This document shows positions 1 through 9,281 of a stretch of DNA of 64,000 nt, piece after piece. Position numbers and translations under genes: made by a program. Position 1 is the first letter of the stretch; every line of letters begins with the position of its first letter. The notes beneath the pieces are model-generated. The model had not been told where the DNA came from. It did no database searches and saw only the letters and a list, made by a program, of their open reading frames with translations. Origin of the DNA: Posidoniimonas polymericola (GTDB taxonomy: Bacteria; Planctomycetota; Planctomycetia; Pirellulales; Lacipirellulaceae); the NCBI RefSeq assembly GCF_007859935.1, contig NZ_SJPO01000002.1, positions 124,001 to 188,000 on the forward strand, read 5' to 3'.

Positions 1-605
1 TTGCCCTTGACCAGCCGCAGCCGTGCGGCGCGGTCGAGCTCGAGCAGCTCGTGGCTGAACAGGTAGACGATCGCCTTGCTCAGGTCGCCGGAGTCGTACG
101 CGTCGCGGGCGGCCTGCAGGTAGTTGTCGACCTTCTCGGCGAGGGTGACCGGCAGGGCCTCGACCCGCTGCAGGTGCGCCTTGGCGTCGAACTCCTCGGC
201 GGCGGTCGCCGCGGCAACCTGCTCGGTTTCTTGGTAGGCGCGGATCATCGCCACGATCAGCCACAGCAGCAGCCCGGCCACCACGATCCACAGCAGGAAG
301 ATCAGCACGTCGCCGAAGTTCCAGCCGAACCCGCTGAACAACCCATCGAACCAATCCCAGATGGGCCACGGCTTGCTGCGTTTCTTGGGCTTTGGAAGGT
401 TGACCGGCGCAAAGTCGTCGGACTGGTCGTCGTACCAGGGGAGGTCCCACTGCTCGGAGAGCGCTTCCTTGCCGGCCTCGATTGCGACGTCGGGTTCGGT
501 GAGGTCATCGGCGCCCGCGACCCCTGCAGAGAGCGCGACCAGCAGCAGCGCGCAGAAACGCAGCCGAGCACAACCGCACAGCCGGAGTGTGGGCGAACCG
601 GTCAT
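1..605 (-). CDS. DUF4129-domain membrane protein (3' end outside window)
   Basis: Reading the minus strand from an ATG at 605 gives an open frame to the window edge, about 201 residues. Residues 1-32 look like a signal peptide (Leu/Ala-rich core, AGADD cut region). A Trp/Lys-rich segment precedes one strong membrane helix at about 97-121. A soluble part then ends in a stretch (AIVYLFSHELLELDRAARL) typical of the DUF4129 C-terminal domain, which continues beyond the edge. The ATG overlaps the stop of the upstream gene (ATGA), so translation is probably coupled. DUF4129 genes usually lie with MoxR ATPase and DUF58 genes in envelope-related operons; those partners would be to the left and are not visible. 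The molecular function is unknown. Confidence 0.8.
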   Translation of the reverse strand, partial: MTGSPTLRLCGCARLRFCALLLVALSAGVAGADDLTEPDVAIEAGKEALSEQWDLPWYDDQSDDFAPVNLPKPKKRSKPWPIWDWFDGLFSGFGWNFGDVLIFLLWIVVAGLLLWLIVAMIRAYQETEQVAAATAAEEFDAKAHLQRVEALPVTLAEKVDNYLQAARDAYDSGDLSKAIVYLFSHELLELDRAARLRLVKG

Positions 606-1414
606 GCCATCCCCCTGGCGAGCTTGGCGGCCTCGCTCCGCATCGTGAGCTCGACCTCCCACCCCTCGCGGCGGATCCGCAGGTCGAGGTAGGCCAGGAA
701 CCGCACCACCGTGAAGAAGCAGACAACCGCCCAGGTGCAGGCCGGCGTCAGCACGGTAATTAGCTGGGTGTGTGTGACCTGATACCCCCCCAGTTGCGAG
801 GCGGCCGTGTGAACGCCCCCGACCAACGCCATCACCAGCAGCGAGCCGGCGCTGAGCGCGGCGAGCCAGTGGCCGAACAGGTCGCCGCTGGCGCTGCGGT
901 GCAGGTTGCGGCTGCGGCGGCGGGTGGTCATCCGCTTCGCGCGGCCGGCGAACATCGGGTTGCGCTCCAGCAGGATCAGCTCCTGCGTGAACGGCCAGAA
1001 CCCGTACGGCAGCACCAGCCCGATGATCGTTACGGCCATGGCCGCCCGGAACACGGTGTGCATCAGCAGCTGCGGCAGGCTCCGCCAGTAGTCCGACACA
1101 ATCCGCCGCGGGTCGGTCTGTTGCTGGAACGTCACCTGGCCCATGTAGAGCGTGATTGGGGCGGTCGCCAGCGGCGTCTGGACCGCGATCACCAGTGTCA
1201 TCAGCGTCAGGAAGCCGGGGGTCTCGTCCCAGATGTCGAGGTCCGAGACCATGCCGTTCAGCAGCAGCCCGTTGGCCGCCGCCCACGGCGCGACGCCGGC
1301 CAGCCCGCACAGCACTAGCGGTCCGAGGTGCGCGCGGACCACCTTCAGCGCGAGGTCCATCACCTCGGCAAAGCCGCGTTCTCGGATCACGATGTGGGTG
1401 CTGTCGAAGTTCAT
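602..1414 (-). CDS. Multi-pass membrane protein of unknown function (planctomycete type)
   Basis: A 270-residue protein with hydrophobic segments around 30-55, 68-95, 120-145, 185-208 and 220-245, so probably five or so membrane helices. A basic loop at about 158-175 (RAKRMTTRRRSRN) lies between them. The C-terminus carries a conserved-looking DLRIRREGWEVEL stretch, which I associate with planctomycete membrane proteins encoded in RDD/SpoIIM/DUF4129 operons. It starts 10 bp after the SpoIIM-like gene and its stop overlaps the DUF4129 start, so it is the third gene of a four-gene operon. No enzymatic motif is visible. The specific role is unassigned. Confidence 0.8.
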   Translation of the reverse strand: MNFDSTHIVIRERGFAEVMDLALKVVRAHLGPLVLCGLAGVAPWAAANGLLLNGMVSDLDIWDETPGFLTLMTLVIAVQTPLATAPITLYMGQVTFQQQTDPRRIVSDYWRSLPQLLMHTVFRAAMAVTIIGLVLPYGFWPFTQELILLERNPMFAGRAKRMTTRRRSRNLHRSASGDLFGHWLAALSAGSLLVMALVGGVHTAASQLGGYQVTHTQLITVLTPACTWAVVCFFTVVRFLAYLDLRIRREGWEVELTMRSEAAKLARGMA

Positions 1415-1424
1415 TTAGTGCGAG

Positions 1425-2432
1425 CTAGCGGAGCGCCAGTTGCTCGTCGGCGTCGTCGTCGGGTTGGGTCGAGTAGCCGAGCACGACCAGGTAGCCGAGC
1501 AGCAGCAGCGAAGAGATCATGGCGACCAGCGCCTTGATCGGGTACGGGATCGCGGACGGGGAGATGAAGCCCTCGATAAACGCGGCGCCGATAAACAGCA
1601 GCACCGCGGCCATCATCGTTGGCAACGCCTGCCGCGCGGCCGCCAGCACCGACTCCCGCCGGCTGAGGCCGTTCGTCTTGACGATCGCGAAGCCGAGCCG
1701 CATGCCGGCCGCGCCCGACATCACGATCGCGGTCAGCTCGAACGGCCCGTGGGCGGTGACAAAGTTGAAGAAGTTCTCGCTCTGGGCGGTGGTCGACATG
1801 TGCCCAAAGATAGCGCCAAGGTAAACGGCGTTGAAGGTGATGGCGAACAGGCCCCCGACCCCGAGGAAGATGCCCATCACGAAGCACCGCAGGCCGATGC
1901 CGGCGTTGTGGAAGATGTAGAAGCCCGCCATCTGGGCGTTCTGGTTGAAGCCGCGGCCGAGGCTCGGTGGGTCGGCGTACATCTCCTCAACGGCGAGCAT
2001 GCCGTCCTTGGTGATGACCTGCTCGGCGAACTGCGGGTACGGCGTGTAGCCCGACGCCAGGAAGGCCGACAGCAGGAACCCTCCCCAGAACAGCAGCGCC
2101 GAGAGCCGCAGCGCGCGGTCGTGGAACAGTCGGCGGGGGACCCGCTCGAACATCTCGGTCCACCACGACTGGCTCTCCAGGCCCTGCGTGCGGTAGAGCT
2201 GATTGTGGGCCCGGCCAACCAGCTGGTGCAGGTAGCGTACGGTCTCCGACGGCAACTGGTGCGCGTCGGCCAGCGCCAGGTCGGCGCAGGCCGAGCGGTA
2301 CAGCGCGGCGAACTCGGTGCGGCGGTGGGCGCCGAGCTTGGCGCGCTCGCCGCGGTTCTCCAGCTGGATGCAGAACGCCTCCAGCTGCCGCCAGAGCGGT
2401 GTCCGCGAGTCGACAAGTTCGGCGGCTTTCAT
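1425..2432 (-). CDS. Stage II sporulation protein M (SpoIIM)-like membrane protein
   Basis: A 335-residue protein starting MKAAELVDSRTPLW. I chose the ATG at 2432 because it overlaps the RDD gene stop as ATGA; an in-frame start further upstream would lie deep inside that gene. The N-terminal third is soluble and helical, with the RTEFAALYRSACADLA region typical of the SpoIIM family. Several membrane helices follow in the last two thirds, including a Gly-rich GIFLGVGGLFAITFNAVYLG segment. The family is named from Bacillus sporulation, but in non-sporulating bacteria it occurs beside RDD and DUF4129 proteins with an undefined envelope role. The acidic tail QPDDDADEQLALR is cytoplasmic by inference. 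Confidence 0.88.
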   Translation of the reverse strand: MKAAELVDSRTPLWRQLEAFCIQLENRGERAKLGAHRRTEFAALYRSACADLALADAHQLPSETVRYLHQLVGRAHNQLYRTQGLESQSWWTEMFERVPRRLFHDRALRLSALLFWGGFLLSAFLASGYTPYPQFAEQVITKDGMLAVEEMYADPPSLGRGFNQNAQMAGFYIFHNAGIGLRCFVMGIFLGVGGLFAITFNAVYLGAIFGHMSTTAQSENFFNFVTAHGPFELTAIVMSGAAGMRLGFAIVKTNGLSRRESVLAAARQALPTMMAAVLLFIGAAFIEGFISPSAIPYPIKALVAMISSLLLLGYLVVLGYSTQPDDDADEQLALR

Positions 2433-3373
2433 GCGAACGGGGCCCCGGAGGTCGGCTTCGGCGGGGAAGGGGTGGACGATGGGGTGGGGCCGACCGGCTG
2501 AACGGGAACCGGCGCCGCGGCCGGGATCGGGACCCGAGGGGCGATCAAGGCATCGTCGTCTCCGCCGGCGTCGTCCTTGTGGAACGCCCTGACGTACAGC
2601 GCGCACAGCAGGAGGTCGTGGTCGGTGTCGGGCGGCAGCCGCAGTCGGGCGACCAGCAGGTCGCCGACGTGCTTGGCGATTTCCTGCCGGCGGGCCGGGC
2701 CGAAGTAGCGGCGGCGGCCGACGTAGTGCGAGAGCGCCTTGGCGAGCGAGCGGCTCGGCACAAAATTGGCCGGGATGGCCTCGAGCAGCTTGTCCAGCTC
2801 GGGCTCATCCGGCGCCGGCACCTTGCCGAACCGCGAGCGGTCCTCGGCGACCACCATGGTGCTGCACACCAGGTCGCCGACCCGCTGGTTGCGGCGGGTC
2901 AGCGTCATCGAGACCAACGCCAGCAGGTAGGTTTGATAGACGAGCGGCGCCTCGCCGAAGAAGAAGTCGGGGATGAACACGATCGGCAGCGAGTCGGCGA
3001 TCCGCAGCACGTTCCTCAGCACCGCCTGCACGGCGTTGATCGGTCGCCCGTCGGTCCGCACGACGCGGAGCCCGGTCATCCGCTTGCCGGGCGTCTGGCC
3101 GTTCCAGAGGGCCTCGAACAGCCCGCCGTAGAACCAGTAGAGGATGAACGCCAGCACCGCGATCACCAGCTCGGCCACGCCGCCCAGGTCGAGCGCGCTG
3201 AAGACTAGGCCGAACACGATCGAGATGGCCAGGATCGCCAGCGCGAAGATGACGGTGTCGATCAGGTACGCCATGACCCGCCCGAACGGACCCGCCACGC
3301 GGTACTCGAACGCAATATTCTCAGGCGTCACGACCTGGACGTGCGAGTCGATTTGGCTGGCGGTCAGCGGCAC
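2429..3373 (-). CDS. RDD family membrane protein
   Basis: A 314-residue protein. The N-terminal half has membrane helices at about 32-60 and 67-92 and the RDD signature around 100-118 (LWNGQTPGKRMTGLRVV). A further hydrophobic segment follows near 140. The C-terminal half is soluble (PANFVPSRSLAKALSHYVG and a run ending in YVRAFHKDD), then a Pro-rich tail (PAAAPVPVQPVGPTPSSTP). RDD proteins are small membrane proteins, some linked to ion exchange; the transport role of this subgroup is unproven. It is the first gene of the operon running leftwards, and the next gene starts inside its stop codon. Confidence 0.88.
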   Translation of the reverse strand: MPLTASQIDSHVQVVTPENIAFEYRVAGPFGRVMAYLIDTVIFALAILAISIVFGLVFSALDLGGVAELVIAVLAFILYWFYGGLFEALWNGQTPGKRMTGLRVVRTDGRPINAVQAVLRNVLRIADSLPIVFIPDFFFGEAPLVYQTYLLALVSMTLTRRNQRVGDLVCSTMVVAEDRSRFGKVPAPDEPELDKLLEAIPANFVPSRSLAKALSHYVGRRRYFGPARRQEIAKHVGDLLVARLRLPPDTDHDLLLCALYVRAFHKDDAGGDDDALIAPRVPIPAAAPVPVQPVGPTPSSTPSPPKPTSGAPFA

Positions 3374-3542
3374 AGGCGAGCGGTAGCGGGGGAGTCGGCG
3401 GGCGGCGGAATCGGCTATTCGTCGGCGAGCCCCGATTATCGACCCAGATTGGGGTGCTCCGCAAGCGATAGCTGGCGAGGGGCAGGTTCTGCAGGAGGAT
3501 CTCGCCGATTGGCGCCGGCTAGATGATCCCCGGCCTGCGGAA

Positions 3543-4070
3543 ATTAGCCCCGGCGTTTACGCCGGGGTAAACTGGCGACAACCAACATGCTAGCCCCGTT
3601 CACGGGGCTTTTCGGGCACGTTCTCTCAGGGCCGCCTCGATGTCACGCAACTACTACAGCGAGATCAACCTGCACCTCGTTTGGCACACGAAACAGAGCC
3701 TGCCGCTATTGAATCCTGACGTGAAGAAGGCGGCCTACGCGGCTCTTGAGAGCCGCATTAGGGCAACCGACGGTGTCTACTTGCACCAGGTTGGCGGGAT
3801 CGAGAACCACGTCCACGTGGCCGTGACTATCCCGCCGACGCTGCTCATCAGCGACTGGATAGGAAAGCTGAAGGGCGGTTCGTCGCACGATGTCAATCAG
3901 CAGTCCATGAATCGCGACAAGCAGCTCCAGTGGCAGGCTGGCTATGGGGTAGTCAGCTTCGGGAAGCAAGCGAGAAGCCCCGTAAACGGGGCTCCGCAGC
4001 TCATGTGCGCGGTTTACCCCGGCGTAAACGCCGGGGCTAATACAAGAAACGAAGCCCCGTGAACGGGGCT
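3543..4070. mobile_element. REP-type element with truncated transposase and mirrored palindromes
   Basis: Two palindrome types flank a transposase remnant in mirror order. The outer pair (3543-3572 and 4012-4041) is a perfect 30-bp inverted repeat, and each arm is itself nearly palindromic around CCCCGGCG/CGCCGGGG. The second type, AGCCCCGttcACGGGGCT, lies at 3592-3609, at 4053-4070 as the exact reverse complement, and at 3976-3993 as a one- or two-base variant. Outside the gene the order is P1-P2 on the left and P2-P1-P2 on the right. This is the layout expected of REP sequences mobilised by REP-associated tyrosine transposases (RAYTs). I saw no target-site duplication. Confidence 0.75.
3640..4062 (+). 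CDS. REP-associated Y1 (IS200-like) transposase, C-terminally truncated
   Basis: Residues 1-110 match the Y1 transposase fold: the N-terminal YYSEINLHLVWHTKQS strand, the HUH metal-binding motif H57-V-H59 in IENHVHVAV, and the conserved WQAGYGVVSFG near residue 98-108. The family then needs a helix with the catalytic tyrosine (roughly WVxxYIxNQxxHH), which is missing here. From about residue 111 the frame reads through the palindromic repeats (ARSPVNGAPQ...) to a stop inside the last palindrome. The protein is 140 residues but about 30 of these are repeat-encoded. It is therefore probably inactive in single-strand transfer, though it could still bind palindromic DNA. Its base composition is visibly less GC-rich than its neighbours, consistent with acquisition. 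Confidence 0.8.
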   Translation: MSRNYYSEINLHLVWHTKQSLPLLNPDVKKAAYAALESRIRATDGVYLHQVGGIENHVHVAVTIPPTLLISDWIGKLKGGSSHDVNQQSMNRDKQLQWQAGYGVVSFGKQARSPVNGAPQLMCAVYPGVNAGANTRNEAP

Positions 4071-4185
4071 GATCGTGTGTTCCATGCTGACTCTGCCGAA
4101 TCGCGCGACCGCCCCCTTCTCAATCGCCTCCGCTGGTTAGAATTTCCATAGCACGCACAACTCTCACAACCCAAGGTCGCAACGG

Positions 4186-7100
4186 ATGTCGTCAATTCTT
4201 CCCGCATCAACGGTCTCGCAGGTCGAGGACGAACTGGCGCGGTTGCTGGCCGGTTTCGAACCAGATGGGGCTTCTGCCGTGCCGCTTGCCGTGCAAGAGA
4301 CCCTCTACGTCGCCCGGCGGCTGCAGCAGCGCGCCGCCGAGCTGCAGACCCCGCCCGAGCGCCGCCAGCAGGCCGAGCTCGACCGCATGATGCAGAACCC
4401 GGGCGACAAGGCGACCATGGTGTCGCTCACCGACCAGGCATTCCGCTCCGGCGTGTGGGGGCGGGCGGCCGACCAGTTTATCCACGTGCTCGACGCCCAG
4501 GGCGTCCCGCGGTTCTTCAGCCCTATCGAGCGGACCATGCTCCGCGGCTTCCAGTCGTTCGGCGCGTACCTGCCCGGCGTGGCGATGCCGCTGGTCAAGG
4601 ACAAGATGCAGCACGAGACCGCCAACGTGGTGCTGCCGGCCGAGCCCGAGCTGCTGACCAAGCACCTCGAGAGGCGCCGCACCGAGGGCGTGCGGATGAA
4701 CGTCAACCAGCTCGGCGAGGCGTTGCTCGGCGAGCGCGAGGCCCAGCACCGGCTGGACGGCTACCTGGCCGCCCTGCAGCAGCCCGACATCGAGGTGATC
4801 AGCGTCAAGATCTCGACCATCTACTCGCAGATCTCGCCGCTCGCCCGCCGGCACACGGTCGACGCGCTGGCCGAACGGCTCGAGCTGCTGTTCCGCGCCG
4901 CCGGGCGAGGGAGCTTCACCCGCGCCGACGGTCAGGTCGTGCCGAAGTTCGTCTACCTCGACATGGAAGAGTACCGCGACCTGCACCTCACCGCCGACGC
5001 GTTCATCGAGACGCTCGACCGCAAGGGGCTCGAGAACGTCCGCGCCGGCATCGTGCTGCAGGCCTACATCCCCGACTCGTACGGCGTGCAGCAGCGGATC
5101 AACGCCTGGGCCCGCGAGCGGGTCAAGGCGGGCGGCGCGCCGATCACGATGCGGATCGTCAAGGGCGCCAACATGGAGATGGAGCGCGTCGAGGCCTCGG
5201 TCCGCGGCTGGCCCCAGGCGCCGTACAAGCACAAGCTCGAGACCGACGCCAACTACAAGCGGATGCTGCACGAGGGGCTCAGCGCAGAGAACCGGGGCGC
5301 GGTGCTGCTGGGGATCGCCTCGCACAACCTGTTCACGCTCGCCTACGGGCTGGTCGCCTCGGCCCACGCCGGCGCGCTGGCCGACGTGCAGTTCGAGATG
5401 CTCGAGGGGATGGCCAGCCACCAGCGGCGGGCGCTGTTCGAGCTGTCGCAGAACCTGCTGCTGTACGCGCCGACCTGCTACCAGCGGGACTTCATCCACG
5501 CTATCGGCTACCTAGTGCGGCGGCTCGACGAGAACACCGGCCCGGACAACTTCCTGCGGCACGCGTTCAACATCACCGTCGACGGCGAGGCGTGGCAGAA
5601 GCTCGAGCGGCAGTTCCTCGACTCGTTCCAGGCGATCGACAACGTGCCCTCCGAGCCCCGCCGCACGCAGGACCGGCGCACTGAGAGTGCAGGTGACAAG
5701 GCGGAGCGGGGAAGCCTGCCGGCCGCGGACCTGCGTTTCCCCAACTTCACCAACGAGCCCGATACCGACTGGGCGCTGACGCACCACAGCAAGTGGGCCG
5801 AGGGCATCCTGGCCGGCTGGCGGGATCGGCACAGCGAGCACGCCGCCGAGGTCCCGCTGGTGATCGCCGGCGATCAGCTGGCGGCGGAAGCCGGCAGTTC
5901 GGAGTCGGCAGACCCGTCGCGCCCCGGCCTGGTGGTCGCCAGGTTCCGCCAGGCGACCATCGAAGAGGCCGACCGAGCGCTCGAGTGCGCCGCCACCGAC
6001 CCCAGCGGCTGGAGCAAGCTCCCGCCGAGCGAGCGCCGCGAACTGCTCTACCGGGCGGCCGACGAGCTGGCCGCTAGCCGCGGCGACCTGCTCGGCGCGA
6101 TGCTCGCCGAGGGGGGCAAGCTGCTGACCGAGTCCGACCCCGAGGTGAGCGAGGCAATCGACTTCTGCCGCTTCTACGCCGACGCGGCCAGCGCCTTTTA
6201 CGCGCTGCCTGGCGTGTCCGCCAGCGGCAAGGGCGTGGTGACGGTGGTGTCGCCGTGGAACTTCCCGCTGGCGATCCCGTGCGGCGGCGTCGCGGCCGCT
6301 TTGGCGGCGGGCAACCGGGTGATCCTCAAGCCCGCCAGCGACACCGTGCTCATCGCCTACAAGTTGTGCGAGTGCTTCTGGCGGGCCGGCGTGCCGCGCG
6401 AAGCGCTGCAGTTCGCCCCGTGCCCCGGCTCGAGCGTCGGCCAGCACCTGGTGACCCACCCGGCGGTCGACGCGGTGATCCTGACCGGCGGCACCGAGAC
6501 CGCCCAGCGGATGCTGGCCGCCAAGCCGGCGATGAACCTCTACGCCGAGACCGGCGGCAAGAACGCCACGATTGTCACCGCCCTGGCCGACCGCGACCTG
6601 GCGATCAAGAACGTGCTGCACTCGGCGTTCGGCCACAGCGGTCAGAAGTGCTCGGCCACTTCGCTGTTGATCCTCGAGGACGAGGTCTACCACGACCGCG
6701 CGTTCCGCGACGCGCTGGTCGACGCCGTGACGAGCCTCAAGATCGGCTCGGCGTGGGAGCTGCCGACCAAGATGGGCCCGGTGATCCGCCCTCCGTCGGG
6801 CGACCTGGAGCGTGGCCTGAAGGAACTGGAGTCGGGCGAGTCGTGGTGCGTGATGCCGCGGCTGAAAGTCGACGGCAACGCCAGCCTGGCGTCGCCCGGC
6901 GTGAAGTGGGGCGTGCCGGCCGGCGGCTACACCCACAACACCGAGTTTTTCGGACCGCTGCTGGGCGTGATGCACGCCAAGAACCTTCGGCACGCGATCG
7001 AGCTGGTCAACGCCACCGGCTTCGGGCTCACCTCGGGGCTCGAGTCGCTCGACGACCGCGAGCAGCAGCAGTGGCGCGAGACGATCCGCGCGGGCAACCT

Positions 7101-7911
7101 CTACATCAACCGCTCGACTACCGGCGCCATCGTGCTCCGCCAGCCCTTCGGCGGCATGGGCAAGAGCAACGTCGGCCCCGGCATGAAGGCCGGCGGCCCC
7201 AACTACGTCGCCCAGTTCATGAATTTGAATCGCGCAGCTGACCCAGCGTCGACCGTCAAGTCGTCCCATACCGCGTTGGCGTCCGAGCTAACTCAGTTCG
7301 CCGACAGCGTCGCCGCTGCGGTGGACCTCCCCTCCGCAGAGCTCCAGGAGATCCAAACCACCCTCGCCGACTACGCCGAGGCCGCCGAGCAAGAGTTCCT
7401 CCGCGCCCACGATCACTTCCGCCTGATCGGCGAGGACAACCACCGCCGGTACCTGCCGATGGAGGTGCTGCGGGTGCGCGTCCACGGCGGCGATGCCGTG
7501 CACGACCTGCTGGCGATGATCGCCGCGGGCCGCGCGGTCGGGTGCCGCGTGATTGTCTCGGCGTCGGCGGAGGTGTTCGAAGAGCGCCGCCCGCTGCTCG
7601 AGGCGATCGACGCCGCAAGCGAGTCTTGGGCCGGCGGGCTCGAGATGCTCGAGGAGTCGGTCGACCAGCTCGCCGCGTCGGTCGCCGCGGGGCGGAGCGG
7701 TCGGGTGCGGTTCTCGTCGCCCGAACGGGTCCACCCGGCGGTCCGCGAGGCGAAGGCGGCCGCCATGCTCTACCTGGCAGACGAGCCGATCACCCGCCGC
7801 GGCCGGGTCGACCTGCTGTGGTGCCTGCAGGAGCAGAGCGTCTGCTTCTTGTACCACCGCTACGGGAACCTGGGCGCCCGGTCGGAGGAGGAGCGGGCTG
7901 AGCCCCTGTAA
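4186..7911 (+). CDS. putA: Bifunctional proline dehydrogenase / delta-1-pyrroline-5-carboxylate dehydrogenase
   Basis: A 1241-residue enzyme oxidising proline to glutamate in two steps. The proline dehydrogenase (FAD, TIM-barrel) part spans about 75-490, with YLDMEEYRDLHL at 257-268, RIVKGANMEME at 323-333 and SHNLFTLAY near 379. The aldehyde dehydrogenase part spans about 560-1015: SPWNFPLAIPCGG (689-701), catalytic-type E788 in YAETGGKN, C822 in GQKCSAT, and the FGGMGKSNVGPGMKAGG end. A C-terminal extension of about 220 residues follows. There is no N-terminal ribbon-helix-helix domain, so it is not an autoregulating PutA of the enterobacterial kind. The spacing after the REP element suggests a single-gene transcript. 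No clear Shine-Dalgarno site precedes the ATG. Confidence 0.95.
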   Translation: MSSILPASTVSQVEDELARLLAGFEPDGASAVPLAVQETLYVARRLQQRAAELQTPPERRQQAELDRMMQNPGDKATMVSLTDQAFRSGVWGRAADQFIHVLDAQGVPRFFSPIERTMLRGFQSFGAYLPGVAMPLVKDKMQHETANVVLPAEPELLTKHLERRRTEGVRMNVNQLGEALLGEREAQHRLDGYLAALQQPDIEVISVKISTIYSQISPLARRHTVDALAERLELLFRAAGRGSFTRADGQVVPKFVYLDMEEYRDLHLTADAFIETLDRKGLENVRAGIVLQAYIPDSYGVQQRINAWARERVKAGGAPITMRIVKGANMEMERVEASVRGWPQAPYKHKLETDANYKRMLHEGLSAENRGAVLLGIASHNLFTLAYGLVASAHAGALADVQFEMLEGMASHQRRALFELSQNLLLYAPTCYQRDFIHAIGYLVRRLDENTGPDNFLRHAFNITVDGEAWQKLERQFLDSFQAIDNVPSEPRRTQDRRTESAGDKAERGSLPAADLRFPNFTNEPDTDWALTHHSKWAEGILAGWRDRHSEHAAEVPLVIAGDQLAAEAGSSESADPSRPGLVVARFRQATIEEADRALECAATDPSGWSKLPPSERRELLYRAADELAASRGDLLGAMLAEGGKLLTESDPEVSEAIDFCRFYADAASAFYALPGVSASGKGVVTVVSPWNFPLAIPCGGVAAALAAGNRVILKPASDTVLIAYKLCECFWRAGVPREALQFAPCPGSSVGQHLVTHPAVDAVILTGGTETAQRMLAAKPAMNLYAETGGKNATIVTALADRDLAIKNVLHSAFGHSGQKCSATSLLILEDEVYHDRAFRDALVDAVTSLKIGSAWELPTKMGPVIRPPSGDLERGLKELESGESWCVMPRLKVDGNASLASPGVKWGVPAGGYTHNTEFFGPLLGVMHAKNLRHAIELVNATGFGLTSGLESLDDREQQQWRETIRAGNLYINRSTTGAIVLRQPFGGMGKSNVGPGMKAGGPNYVAQFMNLNRAADPASTVKSSHTALASELTQFADSVAAAVDLPSAELQEIQTTLADYAEAAEQEFLRAHDHFRLIGEDNHRRYLPMEVLRVRVHGGDAVHDLLAMIAAGRAVGCRVIVSASAEVFEERRPLLEAIDAASESWAGGLEMLEESVDQLAASVAAGRSGRVRFSSPERVHPAVREAKAAAMLYLADEPITRRGRVDLLWCLQEQSVCFLYHRYGNLGARSEEERAEPL

Positions 7912-8088
7912 CGTGGGTGACTAGCGAGCCCCTCAATGGGGCCCTGCGACCGGCCCGCCGGGGGCTTCAGGGGCCCAGAAGCAGCGGTTTGCGAGGCATT
8001 TCATGGACGCCCCCGGACCCGCAGAGTACAACGGAGGTTGCGGCGTCCCCCTTGATTCTCCTGCTCTGCTCTGCCCCGGTGTCGTCTA

Positions 8089-9201
8089 ATGAAGTCTAGT
8101 TACCGCGTCGCCCTGCGCCGCGCGCTCTGCCTCCTCGCAATGCTGGTCCCCGGCGTATCGTCCGCGTTGCAGCTCGCCAATCATGATTGGCAGAACACGC
8201 CGCTCGCCGCGCCGGAGGCCCGGCTGATCACGTCGGACGTCGCGAACTCACACACTACCACGCCCGGCCTGACCGCCTTCGGACTCAACACGGACGGTGT
8301 CGGCTTTGTGGCGATCGACAGCAACGCGTCGGTAGGCCTCGACCTGTTGGGGAGCGGTTCGCTGCTGTGGACCGGCCGCCACCTGCTCACCGCCGCCCAC
8401 CTTGTGACCGACCAGAACGGCGTGGTCAACCTCTTTGACGGCGCCGGGGCCAACCGCGTCACCTTCGACCTCCCTGGCGGCCCGCAGTCGTTCTCGTTCA
8501 CCGCCGCCGATGTGATGGTGCACCCCGGCTACACCGGCGACTTCACCGAAGGGAACGACCTGGCCGTGGTCACGCTCCCCGCGGCCCTGCCGGCGGCGAT
8601 CCCCCGCTACCACGTCTGGGACGGTCAGTCCGACGGCGAGTTCTACGTCCAGCACGTGATGTCGGGCTACGGCCGCGGCGGCCACGGGTCAGGCGGGCCG
8701 ACCTCTCCCGAGGGGACCAAGCGCGCCGGGCTCAACGAGTACGAGGGCGACGCCAGCGAGCTGCTGTACTTCTACGGCGGCAGCAACGGTTCCAGCCCGT
8801 TCGGCGGCATGCTTCCGGCGTTGGGCGACGCGCTCGTCTACGACTTCGACAGCGGTCTGGCGGCCAACAACCTGATCACCTCCGACGCCAACGACCTCGG
8901 CTTCGGCGCCGACGAGGTGAACCTGGTTCCCGGCGACTCGGGCGGCGGCTCGTTTGTGTTCGACCCGATCGACAACCGCTACGAGCTGGCCGGCGTGATG
9001 TCGTACGGCTTTGGCTTCCAGGGCGGGCCCGACGTGTCGCCCGGCACCAACGGCAGCTGGGGCGAGTTCGGCATCGACGCGCGGGTGTCGAGCCACCTGG
9101 ACTTCATCTACGCCGCGACCGCGCCGGAGCCGGCGGGCGTTGCGCTCATGGCGTTAGTGTTGGGGGTGTTGCCGGCGCGGCGTAGCCGCGACGCTTCCTA
9201 G
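8089..9201 (+). CDS. Secreted trypsin-like serine protease with PEP-CTERM tail
   Basis: A 370-residue exported protein. A signal peptide covers about 1-26 (basic start, ALCLLAMLVPGVSSALQ). A chymotrypsin-fold catalytic triad is readable: H104 in LLTAAHLV, D157 in GNDLAVVTL, and S284 in VPGDSGGGSF. The C-terminus is a PEP-CTERM sorting signal: APEPAG, a hydrophobic stretch, then PARRSRDAS, which implies exosortase processing and surface attachment or release. No exosortase gene lies in the window. The substrate is unknown. It appears to stand alone, convergent with dapL. Confidence 0.9.
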   Translation: MKSSYRVALRRALCLLAMLVPGVSSALQLANHDWQNTPLAAPEARLITSDVANSHTTTPGLTAFGLNTDGVGFVAIDSNASVGLDLLGSGSLLWTGRHLLTAAHLVTDQNGVVNLFDGAGANRVTFDLPGGPQSFSFTAADVMVHPGYTGDFTEGNDLAVVTLPAALPAAIPRYHVWDGQSDGEFYVQHVMSGYGRGGHGSGGPTSPEGTKRAGLNEYEGDASELLYFYGGSNGSSPFGGMLPALGDALVYDFDSGLAANNLITSDANDLGFGADEVNLVPGDSGGGSFVFDPIDNRYELAGVMSYGFGFQGGPDVSPGTNGSWGEFGIDARVSSHLDFIYAATAPEPAGVALMALVLGVLPARRSRDAS

Positions 9202-9281
9202 CGAGCCTGCCAACGTGAGTGTGGCGGCCACGCCACCCTCGACCAGCACGCACTCCAGTCCGATTCGACCCGCACCCCGGT

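Noticed and set aside
3543-4070. Possible CRISPR array from regularly placed palindromes
   Set aside because: Only two palindrome types in mirror order around a transposase remnant; no series of equal spacers.
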